Shown: positions 9,111-17,673 of the stretch, piece by piece
How positions within the stretch are numbered: position 1 is the stretch's first letter
Layout: every line of letters begins with the position of its first letter
Assembly: GCF_002979775.1 (NCBI RefSeq)
Contig: NZ_PCPR01000011.1
Location: 1 to 64,000 of the forward strand
Direction: 5' to 3'
From: Arthrobacter sp. MYb23
GTDB taxonomy: Bacteria > Actinomycetota > Actinomycetes > Actinomycetales > Micrococcaceae
DNA: 64,000 nt
The notes under the pieces: generated by a model
What the model saw: only the letters and a program-made list of their open reading frames with translations
Told to the model about the DNA's origin: nothing
The model's database searches: none
Translations under genes and position numbers: made by a program

Positions 9111-9770
9111 GTGGGCCATGTGCAATCGTCGCTGTCCGACCTCCTGGGGGTACTTTCTGACGCCGTCGCCCCTCAACATGTCAGGTTCGACGACGGGTCC
9201 CCCACCGCCGTCGTTCCTCCACCAGATGCTCCGGTCACCGTACGGGCGGTAACCCTGAGCAGGGTTGGAAGGTCCCGCCACGAGGGCCCGGCCCTGGACC
9301 TGGAACTGAGGGTTGCGGTGGAATGCCACGGGCCCGGGCAGCTGGACACCATGGAGCAATTACTGTTGGCCGTGGAACGCCACAGCCAGTACTCCGTAGT
9401 ATCCAACGGCGAGTTCCGGCCTGAGGAGTATTCCGGCGCAATCGGGCAAGGACTGGGGTTCCTGGTCCGCATCCCTGTATCCCTCCGCTTCGAGGAATCC
9501 TCCGACCCGCCGACCCTAGCTGCTGTGGGCACCGCCGCTGCAGAGCGCCGGATCCGGGGACGGCTGGTGGATGGGCACAACAAAGGCATTTCCGACGCCT
9601 ACATCCACGCTCATTCATCAGCTACCGCCGTTGTCAGCGACGCGACCGGGCATTTTGAGGTCCTCGCGTCGGCTGACGAAGTACAGCACTTCGCTGTTGC
9701 GGTTGACGGCACTGAACGGGAAATTTCTGCCAGCACCAAGAGCCTTCCCTTGGTCATTCGCTGGGTCTGA
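9111..9770 (+). CDS. Unknown protein with C-terminal carboxypeptidase-regulatory-like domain
   Basis: 219 residues, no signal peptide or membrane segment. The C-terminal 80 residues (IRGRLVDGHNKGISDAYIHA, then a GHFEVLA strand) look like a carboxypeptidase regulatory-like/transthyretin-like beta sandwich. The N-terminal part (LDLELRVAVECHGP, LDTMEQLLLAVER) is not recognised with confidence; it faintly recalls DUF4255-type proteins seen near contractile injection systems, but no such genes are nearby. The start is GTG 9111; GTG 9120 is an alternative. The function is unknown. Confidence 0.65.
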   Translation: MGHVQSSLSDLLGVLSDAVAPQHVRFDDGSPTAVVPPPDAPVTVRAVTLSRVGRSRHEGPALDLELRVAVECHGPGQLDTMEQLLLAVERHSQYSVVSNGEFRPEEYSGAIGQGLGFLVRIPVSLRFEESSDPPTLAAVGTAAAERRIRGRLVDGHNKGISDAYIHAHSSATAVVSDATGHFEVLASADEVQHFAVAVDGTEREISASTKSLPLVIRWV

Positions 9771-9818
9771 TTCCGGAACAGTTTGCTCACACGGGCCGCT
9801 GCCGTGAAAAGATCAACC

Positions 9819-11054
9819 ATGCGTCCGATGCAGCACTCCAGCAAACTTCAGAATGTCCGCTACGAACTCCGTGGGCCCATCCTCCAAGCGGCGAAGGCCA
9901 TGGAGGCCGAAGGGCACCGCATTCTCAAGATGAATCTTGGCGACACGGCACCGTTTGGACTGGAGGCACCGGAGTCCGTGGTGGTGGACATGATCCATCA
10001 CCTTCGCGGCGCGCAGGGCTACAGCGACTCCAAGGGCATTTTCTCCGCCCGCACCGCCATCTCGCAGTACTACCAAACCCGCGGACTGATGACCATCGGC
10101 GTCGAGGATGTCTTTGTTGGCAACGGCGTCAGTGAGCTCATCTCCATGACCCTGCAGGCGTTCATGGAGAACGGCGACGAAATCCTCATCCCGGCACCCG
10201 ATTACCCCTTATGGACTGCGGCAGTCACCCTGACGGGCGGCAAACCCGTGCACTACCTGTGCGACGAGGACGAGAACTGGTGGCCGGACATGTCCGATGT
10301 GGAGGCCAGGATCACCCCTCGAACCAAGGGCATTGTGATCATCAACCCGAACAACCCCACCGGCGCCGTCTACCCCCGGCACATTCTGGAGCAGTTCGCA
10401 GCGCTGGCCAGGAAGCACGATCTGGTCCTGTTCTCGGATGAGATCTACGAGAAGATCCGCTACGTGGACGCCCCTCACATCCACACGGCCTCCGTGGCAG
10501 AGGACGTTTGTGTGCTGACGTTCAGCGGGTTGTCCAAGGCGTACCGCATGCCCGGATACCGGGCAGGTTGGGTTGCTGTGACCGGCCCCCGCACCGCAAC
10601 CGCCGCCTACCGGGAGTCCTTGGAACTGCTGGCCTCCTTGCGGTTGTGTGCCAACGTTCCGGCCCAGCACGCAATTCAGACCTGCTTGGGTGGGTACCAA
10701 AGCATCGAAGCGCTCATTCGTCCCGGCGGCAGGCTCCGCGAGCAGCGGGACCTCGCTTGGAAACTCCTTACCGCGATCCCGGGCGTCAGCTGTGTGCCCG
10801 CGGCGGGAGCCATGTACCTGTTCCCCCGCCTGGACCCGGAGGTCTACCCCATTGCCTCGGATGAGAAGTTTGTCCTCCAACTCCTGCAGGAACAGAAAAT
10901 CCTGGTCTCGCACGGCACGGCGTTCAATTGGCCCACGCCGGACCATTTCCGGTTCGTGATCCTGCCGGCCGTGGAGGACATTGAGGAAGCAGTGCGCCGG
11001 ATCTCCACCTATCTGGCCGCCTGCCGGAACCGCCCCGCGGACTCACCCAACTGA
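9819..11054 (+). CDS. alaA: PLP-dependent aminotransferase, AlaA-like
   Basis: 411-residue class I/II aminotransferase, fold type I. The pyridoxal lysine is in SGLSKAYRMPGYRAGW (about K240), the PLP-phosphate region in GNGVSELISMTLQAF, and NPNNPTGAVYP is the conserved Asn loop. The sequence closely follows the alanine/glutamate transaminase group (E. coli AlaA/YfbQ, mycobacterial AspC-like), which moves amino groups between alanine or similar amino acids and 2-oxoglutarate. ATG 9819 is preferred; an upstream TTG at 9783 adds 12 non-conserved residues. The last codons and the TGA lie inside the 68-bp palindrome at 11045. Confidence 0.87.
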   Translation: MRPMQHSSKLQNVRYELRGPILQAAKAMEAEGHRILKMNLGDTAPFGLEAPESVVVDMIHHLRGAQGYSDSKGIFSARTAISQYYQTRGLMTIGVEDVFVGNGVSELISMTLQAFMENGDEILIPAPDYPLWTAAVTLTGGKPVHYLCDEDENWWPDMSDVEARITPRTKGIVIINPNNPTGAVYPRHILEQFAALARKHDLVLFSDEIYEKIRYVDAPHIHTASVAEDVCVLTFSGLSKAYRMPGYRAGWVAVTGPRTATAAYRESLELLASLRLCANVPAQHAIQTCLGGYQSIEALIRPGGRLREQRDLAWKLLTAIPGVSCVPAAGAMYLFPRLDPEVYPIASDEKFVLQLLQEQKILVSHGTAFNWPTPDHFRFVILPAVEDIEEAVRRISTYLAACRNRPADSPN

Positions 11055-11112
11055 GTCGCATTTGTGCGCGTTCTGAGCGCTCAAAACGCGCTCTGCTGCG
11101 ACTTAGTTGGGT
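11045..11112. repeat. 68-bp dispersed palindrome, copy B (subtype 2)
   Basis: Outer arms ACCCAACTGAGTCGCA / TGCGACTTAGTTGGGT with centre GTTCTGAGCGCTCAAAAC. It supplies the final residues and stop codon of the aminotransferase gene and separates it from the convergent alcohol dehydrogenase gene, a position suited to bidirectional termination. Confidence 0.85.
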
Positions 11113-11124
11113 GCTCGGGAGCAG

Positions 11125-12162
11125 TTACAGAGCAGGGTCCACCATGGTCATGCCGGCAGGATTGGCCTTGTCGAAGCCAGGCAGGAGAGCCGCCGCTTCC
11201 TCCAAACCAATGGTGCGTTCGATCAGCAGCTGTGGCTTGAGCGCACCCTGTTCAATGAGCGCCATCATCCCCGGATAGTCCACAGCGGCCATGCCGTGGC
11301 TACCCAGGAGGTCCAGTTCCCAGCCGATCACCCGTGCCATGGGAACTTGCGGGTTACCGTCGATGGACGGCAGCAAACCGATCTGGACGTGCCGGCCACG
11401 CCGGCGAAGGCTCAGGATCGCATCGGCGCAGGTCTGTTCACTTCCGACGGCGTCTACCGCCACATGGGTGCCTCCGCCGGACAGGGCATTGACCGCGGCA
11501 GGGATATCCGCACCATCAGCGAGCTCCGTATGGTCGGCACCCAAACGTGCGGCCACGGCCAGGGCCTCGGGGTTCCGGTCCACGGCAATGACCTTTGCTC
11601 CCATGGCCTTGGCAATCATCACAGCGCTCAGCCCCACTCCGCCAGCGCCAACCACGGTCACCCACTCGCCGGCCTTAACCTGCGCACGGGCCGCTAGAGC
11701 ACGGTATGCGGTGGCGAAGCGGCAGCCGAGACTTGCCGCCGTCGTATATTCAACACCGTCAGGAATGGCAACCAAGTTGCTGTCGGCAGCATGCAGGGCC
11801 ACAAACTCGGCGAATGAGCCCCAGTGGGTGAAGCCTGGCTGCTGTTGGTCCGGGCAGACCTGCGCCTCGCCGGCCAAACACCATTCGCAGGTGCCGCACC
11901 CGCAGACGAAGGGGACGGTGACGCGGTCGCCAACCTTCCAGCGCTGAACGCCTTCGCCGACGGCGTCGATGACACCAGCGAGTTCATGGCCCGGCACATG
12001 GGGCATGGCGATGTCATCGTGGCCGGCCCAGGCATGCCAGTCGCTGCGGCACATGCCTGTTGCCAGCACTTTCACCACCACACCTCCCACGGGAGCCTGC
12101 GGTTTGGCGACCTCCCTAACGTCGGGCTGGGTCCGGACCTCATCAAAAATTACTGCGCGCAC
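11125..12162 (-). CDS. Zinc-dependent alcohol dehydrogenase, MDR family
   Basis: 345-residue medium-chain dehydrogenase that oxidises alcohols with NAD(P). Catalytic zinc ligands are in GMCRSDWHAW and PGHELAG; the structural zinc lobe is CGCGTCEWC followed by AQVC. The Rossmann turn is VVGAGGVGLS. The gene is divergent from the AhpD-like/ECF41 pair across about 90 bp that hold an ECF41-type promoter candidate on the other strand. Since ECF41 regulons typically contain oxidoreductases, it could be a target, but no matching promoter is seen on this strand. The substrate is unknown. Confidence 0.88.
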   Translation of the reverse strand: MRAVIFDEVRTQPDVREVAKPQAPVGGVVVKVLATGMCRSDWHAWAGHDDIAMPHVPGHELAGVIDAVGEGVQRWKVGDRVTVPFVCGCGTCEWCLAGEAQVCPDQQQPGFTHWGSFAEFVALHAADSNLVAIPDGVEYTTAASLGCRFATAYRALAARAQVKAGEWVTVVGAGGVGLSAVMIAKAMGAKVIAVDRNPEALAVAARLGADHTELADGADIPAAVNALSGGGTHVAVDAVGSEQTCADAILSLRRRGRHVQIGLLPSIDGNPQVPMARVIGWELDLLGSHGMAAVDYPGMMALIEQGALKPQLLIERTIGLEEAAALLPGFDKANPAGMTMVDPAL

Positions 12163-12189
12163 CCGCTGACTCTAACAATTGGCCGCCCG

Positions 12190-12216
12190 TGTCACACTTT
12201 CGGCGTCGTATCCGAC
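12190..12216 (+). promoter_or_regulatory. Candidate ECF41-type promoter
   Basis: TGTCACA at 12190-12196, a 16-nt spacer, then CGAC at 12213-12216, 40 nt before the start of the AhpD-like gene. The consensus I know for ECF41 targets is TGTCACA with a CGTC -10 element, so the -35 is exact and the -10 has one mismatch. Confidence 0.6.
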
Positions 12217-12255
12217 ATCCCTGATGTAAAGCACCATCACTGAAGGGAAAAAATC

Positions 12256-12714
12256 ATGCCCCGCATCAACATCGGCCGCAGCAACAAGCTAGGCTACGCC
12301 GCCGTCATTGGATTGGAAGGTTACGCCCGCAAATCCGTGGACCCGGACCTGTATGAACTCATTAAACTCCGGGCTTCCATCCTCAACGGCTGCGGATTCT
12401 GCGTCGACATGCACGCCACCGACGGCCGGAAGCGCGGTATCCCCTCCCGCAAACTCCACGCGGTAGCAGCGTGGCAGCACTCCAAAGTGTTCTTCGATGC
12501 ACGTGAACAGGCTGTACTGGCACTGACTGACGCGGTGACGCAGCTCGGTCCAGAGACAGTCACGGACGAAATCTGGAACGCTGCGGCCACGCATTTCGAC
12601 GACAGCCAAATGGGTGGCCTGATCCTCGCCATCTCCACCATCAACGTATGGAACAGGATCGCCGTCAGCACTCAGATGGAGCCGCCCGTAGATGAGAAGA
12701 ACCCGATCGCCTGA
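12256..12714 (+). CDS. AhpD-like carboxymuconolactone decarboxylase-family protein
   Basis: 152 residues, all-alpha AhpD fold. The redox pair is C46-x-x-C49 in NGCGFCVDMHATD, with the family's H53 just behind, which suggests peroxidase or thiol-disulfide activity rather than true decarboxylation. The gene is directly upstream of an ECF41 sigma factor (17-nt gap) behind a TGTCACA promoter candidate. In ECF41 systems the partner is characteristically a carboxymuconolactone decarboxylase, oxidoreductase or epimerase gene controlled by the sigma factor, so this is the expected target. Its physiological substrate is unknown. Confidence 0.88.
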   Translation: MPRINIGRSNKLGYAAVIGLEGYARKSVDPDLYELIKLRASILNGCGFCVDMHATDGRKRGIPSRKLHAVAAWQHSKVFFDAREQAVLALTDAVTQLGPETVTDEIWNAAATHFDDSQMGGLILAISTINVWNRIAVSTQMEPPVDEKNPIA

Positions 12715-12731
12715 AAGGTAGCGTTGGCAGC

Positions 12732-13640
12732 ATGAGTCTTGCGGTGTCGGCCACTTCGGCGTGGCAGAGCGAAAAGAATCGCCTCTTGGGGATCGCCTAC
12801 CGAATGTTGGGCGACTTCGGGCATGCGGAGGATGTGGTCTCTGAGGTGGCGATCGATGCTGTGCAGCGGGAACGCAAACCCGACGTGGGCGGCGTGGATT
12901 CCTGGCCCGCGTGGCTGACGACGGTTTGCGTACGCCGCTCTGTTGACCGGGTACGCCAGCTCGCCGCCGTGCGCGAGGACTACACCGGTCCGTGGCTGCC
13001 CGAGCCAGTGGATGCGGCCGCACTTCCGGAAGAAACACTGGCCAACCGCGAGCTCCTGTCCTTGACCTTGCTGCACTTGGCCGAGCAACTGGCTCCAGAA
13101 GCCAGGGCAGCGCTGGTTTTACACCGCGCGTTCGCGATGTCCGCCCCGGAAATAGCGGAAATCCTGGAAAAGACTCCCGCTGCCGTGCGCCAGATGATTT
13201 CACGGGCCGAGCGCCGTTTGGAGATCGACCCGGAGGCACCTTCGCCCCGGGCCAAGGACCGCGCGGCTTTGGAGAAACTGGTACGGGCCATCGAACAGGG
13301 CGACATTGACACGGTTGTGGCCATGCTGGATCGGGACGCCGTGCTGTGGGCCGATGGCGGCGGCAAGGTCAAGAGCGCCATGAACCCGTTGTTCGGGGCA
13401 GCCAGGATTGCGCGCTTCTTCGCGGGCATCCTCGGCAAAGCGGTGGTTTTCGATCCTGAGCAGCCGGTACGAGTTGAGGTCATCGAGGTCAACAGCGAGG
13501 CGGCCTTGGTGCTCAGGCATCATGGCCGCTCCGACATTCTGGTGATCACCACCGGCCCGGATGGGAGCATCCGGGAACTGCGCCAAGTGTCCAACCCGGA
13601 CAAACTGACACGGGTTTCCTTACCCGCCGGCGCGAAGTAG
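12732..13640 (+). CDS. ECF41-family RNA polymerase sigma factor with SnoaL-like C-terminal extension
   Basis: 302 residues. Sigma-2 (residues about 15-80) and sigma-4 (about 105-165, ALVLHRAFAMSAPEIAEI helix region) are followed by a SnoaL/NTF2-like domain of about 110 residues. The signature motifs of the group are present: WLPEP in the linker (88-92), DGGGK in the extension (about 208-212) and NPDKL near the C-terminus (288-292). ECF41 factors have no classical anti-sigma; the C-terminal extension modulates activity. No anti-sigma gene follows here, in agreement. It is co-transcribed with the AhpD-like gene and probably drives the promoter at 12190. Confidence 0.93.
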   Translation: MSLAVSATSAWQSEKNRLLGIAYRMLGDFGHAEDVVSEVAIDAVQRERKPDVGGVDSWPAWLTTVCVRRSVDRVRQLAAVREDYTGPWLPEPVDAAALPEETLANRELLSLTLLHLAEQLAPEARAALVLHRAFAMSAPEIAEILEKTPAAVRQMISRAERRLEIDPEAPSPRAKDRAALEKLVRAIEQGDIDTVVAMLDRDAVLWADGGGKVKSAMNPLFGAARIARFFAGILGKAVVFDPEQPVRVEVIEVNSEAALVLRHHGRSDILVITTGPDGSIRELRQVSNPDKLTRVSLPAGAK

Positions 13641-13671
13641 CGGGAAACCTGCCAAGTCGCTGGATATTTCC

Positions 13672-14130
13672 CTACGACGTGGAAGGATTCCCGCGAACTC
13701 GCCCAGGCCGCCCACGCCGGAGGCGGGCTACCAGCGTCGCGGCGAGTAACGCCGTCGTGATTTCCAGCCCGATCACCAGCAACAGTTGCGCAGCGCCTGA
13801 GCTGTCAACAGCGTTCGACGCCGGTCCCCCGCCGTGGGTGTGTCCGGAACCGCCTGCTCCCAACAGCAGGACGGCATGGAGTCCCACCATGGCCAGAGCC
13901 GAGACGGTCACCTGGTGAAGCGCGCCCACTCTGCTGTGGCGCCAGATGTGAACCGTGCACGGGACGCAGACGGCGGCCAAGGCGATCATGAGGATCCCCA
14001 GCCAGGCGTCGTGGTGTCCGGAAGCGGCGAGCCAGAGGTGCACAAGGCAAGAAACAGCGGTGAGGGCCGCGCAGATCCGGGGGTGCAGGACGGGTCCGAC
14101 TGACCGGACCCGTCCCACTGTTGTTGTCAT
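13672..14130 (-). CDS. Histidine-containing four-helix membrane protein in amine oxidase operon
   Basis: 152 residues with four predicted membrane helices. Histidines cluster in and between them (CLVHLWLAASGHHDAW, CTVHIWRHSR, MVGLHAVLLL, GSGHTHGGG). The ATG at 14130 is chosen because it lies 19 nt behind the copper amine oxidase stop and begins the hydrophobic protein; the frame is open further upstream only as a shadow of that gene. I do not recognise a family. Position and histidines suggest a role in copper supply to the oxidase or in holding it at the membrane, which is inference. Confidence 0.72.
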   Translation of the reverse strand: MTTTVGRVRSVGPVLHPRICAALTAVSCLVHLWLAASGHHDAWLGILMIALAAVCVPCTVHIWRHSRVGALHQVTVSALAMVGLHAVLLLGAGGSGHTHGGGPASNAVDSSGAAQLLLVIGLEITTALLAATLVARLRRGRPGRVRGNPSTS

Positions 14131-14149
14131 TCTGTTTCCCGGGGGCGTT

Positions 14150-16156
14150 CTAGTGGCAGTGCCCGGCGGGTTCGCCATGTTCGCCGTGTTCGCCGTGTTC
14201 TTCGCCGGCCGCGCCAGCACCCTCAACGGCGCTGTGGCAGCTCGAACCTGAGGCGCTGGCCGGCACGTCCAGAACGGGGCTGCGATCGAAGAACCCTTCG
14301 GGACGCAGCTTGAAGCCAACTGTGTCCACGGGCATGATCGGCCAGTCCTCCACGCGCGGGAAGTGCGTGAGGCCGAAGGTGTGCCAGAGGACGATGTCCT
14401 GGCCGTCGATCTCGCGGTCCTGGGCGACATAGGCCGGCAGGCCGGCACCGCCGGAGTGTTGGTTCACGAAGTCGCCCGTGGGGTAACGCTCCTCGTCGGA
14501 GTAGCGAGTCACCCACACGTCCTTGGTGGCGAAAGCCGCGCGCTTCGCGATGGACGAGCCCGGATCGGCCAGCAGGGTGGGCTGGTTCTCGGCGTGGAGT
14601 TTGTAGCCGACCGGCTCGCCCAGACGATTCTTGGACTCCGGGTTGGAGATGATCCAGGTGCGGCCTGACCGTGCGTCGGCCTCACGGACACCTTCGGACT
14701 CTTTCGCCAGGACCGTGCGCTTGCGGGAGAACGCATTGCCGCGCTCGTTGCCCTCGCCCATGGCCTGGCGGACCACATCTTCTTCCTCGACGCGGTTGGT
14801 GAAGCCATCAATGGCCATGTCCAGGCGGGCGCTGAACAGGTGCTGGTGGAAGGGTGCGCCGAGGCCCGGCGCGAGTTGGGAAATGTTGTCCGAGCCGCCT
14901 TCCGGGAAGGCACTGGTGAAGACGACGCCGGTGGCCTTGGCTTCGAACTCGATGGTGCCGTCCAGGTAGAGGTACCAGTAGAAGCCGTAATCGTAGTTGC
15001 CAATGGTGGTGAAGAAGGAGATCACCAGGCGGCGGTTGCGGCGGGTGTAGTTGATGCCGGTCCAGAGGTCGGAGTGCTTGGAGAGGATGCCCCAGTCTTC
15101 CTCGTGCATGCAGATGCCGTTGCGGATTTCGCGGGGGTTGCCGAAGGCGTCGCTGATGACCGGGCTGAGGTAAGTGATGTCACCCAGGCAGTCACAGCCC
15201 AGTTCCAGGGAGTTGGCGTATTGGCCCACCAGGTATTCGCCGGTATCGAAGTAGTTCTGCCAGGACCTGATGGGTGAGGGATCGCCGTAGGGCACCACCA
15301 TTTCGGCGATGGATCCCCGGTTGATGATCGGCCGCTTCTTGTCACCGTCCTGGAAGGCCAGGTTGTGGAGGACAACTCCTTCGCGGACATCGAAGCCCAC
15401 ATCCACGCTCCACTTTTCCCACTCCACGTGGTTGCCACCGGTGACGGTGAAGCTGGGGCCTTCGGGCTGAGTGATGCTGATGGGCTTCTGGGTAGTGCGG
15501 AGCGGCCCGGTCAGTTCAGGATCCGTGTAGTTTCCGTGCTCTGCCGGGATGGGCATCACGCCAAGGTCAATGACCTGGGTGACTTCCTTGTTGACCACGT
15601 CCACGTAGGCTACGAGTCCATCCACGGGGTGTGCCCACGCACTGTCCTCCGGGAAGTCCTGCACAAACGCGAGCCCACGGAGGATGCGCCGGCCCTTTTC
15701 CTCTTCATATTCAAAGACTCCGGCGGACAGCGGAGCAACGCGGACCTTCTCCACGTCCAGGTCCCGGGCTGCGAGCGCGGCGAGCCAGCGCTCGTCGGTG
15801 GCCAGGAGTGTCTCCACAACCTCGAATTCTTCCTCCAACACAGGGAGTTCACCGGAGACCCTGGTGTCCAGTTCGAGTGCGGACACGATCTCGCCGCGGG
15901 TCACCGAGACCAAGACATCGGTGGGTGCCCCGCCGGAGATGTCGTGGATGAAGACGCGGAAACGGCGGTCCTGTTCTGACTGGCCGCGGGCCGGGTCCAC
16001 CAGCCCCAGGTAGGCGATGCGCTTCTCAGCGCCAAGGTGGCCTGCGGCCTGCAGGATTCCCTGCACCTGGGAGATTTCGGCGCCCGTTGCCAGGGCGTAC
16101 TGTGCTTCCTCAATGGCGGTGGCGTCGGTTGCTGTCTCAGTTGCTGTGGGCGTCAT
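14150..16156 (-). CDS. Copper-containing primary amine oxidase
   Basis: 668 residues. It oxidises primary amines to aldehydes with release of ammonia and hydrogen peroxide. The topaquinone precursor tyrosine is in [11 protein letters not shown] (about residue 387), copper ligands in FHQHLF (about 437/439) and [10 protein letters not shown] (about 600), and the catalytic aspartate in [16 protein letters not shown]. It closely resembles Arthrobacter globiformis phenylethylamine/histamine oxidases as I know them, which are about 30 residues shorter. The extra C-terminus is histidine- and glutamate-rich ([15 protein letters not shown]), like a metal-binding tail. No signal peptide is present. It is divergent from a TetR regulator and co-oriented with the small membrane gene at 13672. 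Confidence 0.95.
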   Translation of the reverse strand: MTPTATETATDATAIEEAQYALATGAEISQVQGILQAAGHLGAEKRIAYLGLVDPARGQSEQDRRFRVFIHDISGGAPTDVLVSVTRGEIVSALELDTRVSGELPVLEEEFEVVETLLATDERWLAALAARDLDVEKVRVAPLSAGVFEYEEEKGRRILRGLAFVQDFPEDSAWAHPVDGLVAYVDVVNKEVTQVIDLGVMPIPAEHGNYTDPELTGPLRTTQKPISITQPEGPSFTVTGGNHVEWEKWSVDVGFDVREGVVLHNLAFQDGDKKRPIINRGSIAEMVVPYGDPSPIRSWQNYFDTGEYLVGQYANSLELGCDCLGDITYLSPVISDAFGNPREIRNGICMHEEDWGILSKHSDLWTGINYTRRNRRLVISFFTTIGNYDYGFYWYLYLDGTIEFEAKATGVVFTSAFPEGGSDNISQLAPGLGAPFHQHLFSARLDMAIDGFTNRVEEEDVVRQAMGEGNERGNAFSRKRTVLAKESEGVREADARSGRTWIISNPESKNRLGEPVGYKLHAENQPTLLADPGSSIAKRAAFATKDVWVTRYSDEERYPTGDFVNQHSGGAGLPAYVAQDREIDGQDIVLWHTFGLTHFPRVEDWPIMPVDTVGFKLRPEGFFDRSPVLDVPASASGSSCHSAVEGAGAAGEEHGEHGEHGEPAGHCH

Positions 16157-16180
16157 GGCTGCCTCTTGTCCGGGACCTAT

Positions 16181-16246
16181 GATGGGTCAGGATTTATTTT
16201 CTATAGGTGTAGAGAATAACCAAAACGTAAGATGGGTCACAAGACC
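16181..16246. promoter_or_regulatory. Divergent promoter region with repeated ATGGGTCA and a GGTC-N4-GACC palindrome
   Basis: The sequence GATGGGTCA occurs at 16181 and again at 16231, 50 bp apart. The second copy opens a palindrome GGTCACAAGACC (16235-16246). The AT-rich segment between them (TTTATTTTCTATAGG) probably holds the amine oxidase promoter. These are candidate sites for the adjacent TetR regulator. Confidence 0.4.
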
Positions 16247-16279
16247 TGTCCGCCATTTATTTTTTCGGGAGCCCATCCA

Positions 16280-16870
16280 GTGCCAAAGATTGTGGACCAC
16301 GATCAACGACGCCTCGAACTGGTGGACGCAACCTGGCGGATCATCGCAAGGCTCGGCATGGAGGGCGCCACCATGCGGGAAATCGCCGAGGAAGCCGGCT
16401 TCGCCAACGGCGCCCTCAAGCCCTACTTCCCCACCAAGGATCTGCTGTTGACGTCGGCGTTCGGGCACGTCTTCAACCGCACCAACCAGCGCATCGCCAC
16501 CATGACCGAGGGATTATCCGGCATTGCGGCGCTCCGCGCGTTCTGCGCCGAAGTCCTGCCGCTGGATGAGGAACGCGTCAACGAAGCGCGGATCGTGATT
16601 CCGTTCTGGCAGAAGGCGCTCAACGACGCCCACATGGCTGCACTTCACAGCAAGTCCATGCGGCAATGGCACTCCACCCTTGCGACGCATTGCGCGGCAG
16701 CCCGCGCGGCAGGCGAGATCAAAGCCCCCATCGGGGACGCCGCCGTCGCCGATCACCTGCTGAACATGATGCTCGGTGCGCAGATAGTTGTAGCTTTGTC
16801 CCCCGCCGAGCATTTCTCGCAGGACCTTGCGGGGCAGCTGGATCACTACCTCGCGCTGCTGGCGGGCTAG
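16280..16870 (+). CDS. TetR-family transcriptional regulator (BetI-like)
   Basis: 196 residues when started at GTG 16280, which has GGGAG 8 nt upstream; an ATG at 16232 would add 16 poorly fitting residues. The N-terminal helix-turn-helix is TMREIAEEAGFANGALKPYF (about residues 30-50), followed by an all-helical ligand domain. It is divergent from the copper amine oxidase, so it most likely represses or senses for that operon with an amine or aldehyde ligand. The stop is one base before the LysE gene's 3' end. Confidence 0.85.
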   Translation: MPKIVDHDQRRLELVDATWRIIARLGMEGATMREIAEEAGFANGALKPYFPTKDLLLTSAFGHVFNRTNQRIATMTEGLSGIAALRAFCAEVLPLDEERVNEARIVIPFWQKALNDAHMAALHSKSMRQWHSTLATHCAAARAAGEIKAPIGDAAVADHLLNMMLGAQIVVALSPAEHFSQDLAGQLDHYLALLAG

Positions 16871-17512
16871 TTAGCTCGTGGCGCCAGACGCCACCACACC
16901 CACGCCCAGCCCGGCGATCACACCGCTGCTGACACGCTCGACGACGGTGCTCACCTTGGGTCGTTTGAGCCACCGCATCGCCTTGAAAGCGACGACGGCG
17001 ATCATCGAGAGATACGCGAAGGCAATGACGGCCACTACGACGCCCAGAATCAAGGACGTGCCCATGGTGTCCCCGCCGTGCGGGATGAACTGCGGAACCA
17101 CGGCCAGGTAAAAGAGACCCACCTTGGGGTTGAGCAGCGTGGACAGTGCGCCCGCGCCCAAGGCAGAGAGCCGGCTGTACGGGAGGGGCGCTTCAGCGGC
17201 GGAGCCGTCCGCGCCCGCTTTGGCCGCCTTCCGGGACTTGATGAACGAGGAAACGCCCAAGTACAGCAGGTACAGGCCGCCGGCGATCTTGACCCACCGG
17301 AACAACTCGGCCGACTGTTCCAGGATCGCGGCCAAACCCACGCCTACCAGCGCTGCCCACATGATGGCACCAGCCGCGGAGCCTGCCGCAGCCGCGATTC
17401 CGGCACTGGGGCGGTTCAGGGCGATGCGCAAGACAAGGAAAGTGTCCGGCCCGGGCGTTACGGACAGGACCAGGCAGAGGCCGGCAAAGGCAGCGAGGGA
17501 AGCGAGAGTCAC
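16871..17512 (-). CDS. LysE/RhtB-family amino acid exporter
   Basis: 213 residues, six hydrophobic segments, with the family's SVTPGPDTFLVLRIAL entry motif in helix 1 and LNPKVGLFYLAVVPQFI in the central part. The family exports amino acids or related small molecules by proton exchange. It converges with the TetR gene (adjacent stops) and is divergent from the aldehyde dehydrogenase. The substrate is not readable. Confidence 0.88.
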   Translation of the reverse strand: MTLASLAAFAGLCLVLSVTPGPDTFLVLRIALNRPSAGIAAAAGSAAGAIMWAALVGVGLAAILEQSAELFRWVKIAGGLYLLYLGVSSFIKSRKAAKAGADGSAAEAPLPYSRLSALGAGALSTLLNPKVGLFYLAVVPQFIPHGGDTMGTSLILGVVVAVIAFAYLSMIAVVAFKAMRWLKRPKVSTVVERVSSGVIAGLGVGVVASGATS

Positions 17513-17673
17513 AAGGTCGATTATCAGGCAGGACGCCCGGGACGGAAAGCGTTCGCTTCACGTCAAGGGCTGTTCGTTCAACGACAAGCCTCTTCGGGGT
17601 GACGCCGACCACACTGGAAACATCGCCGCGTGCCTCACTGGCCGCCAAGAATTACTACCCGAGCGGAGTACCA

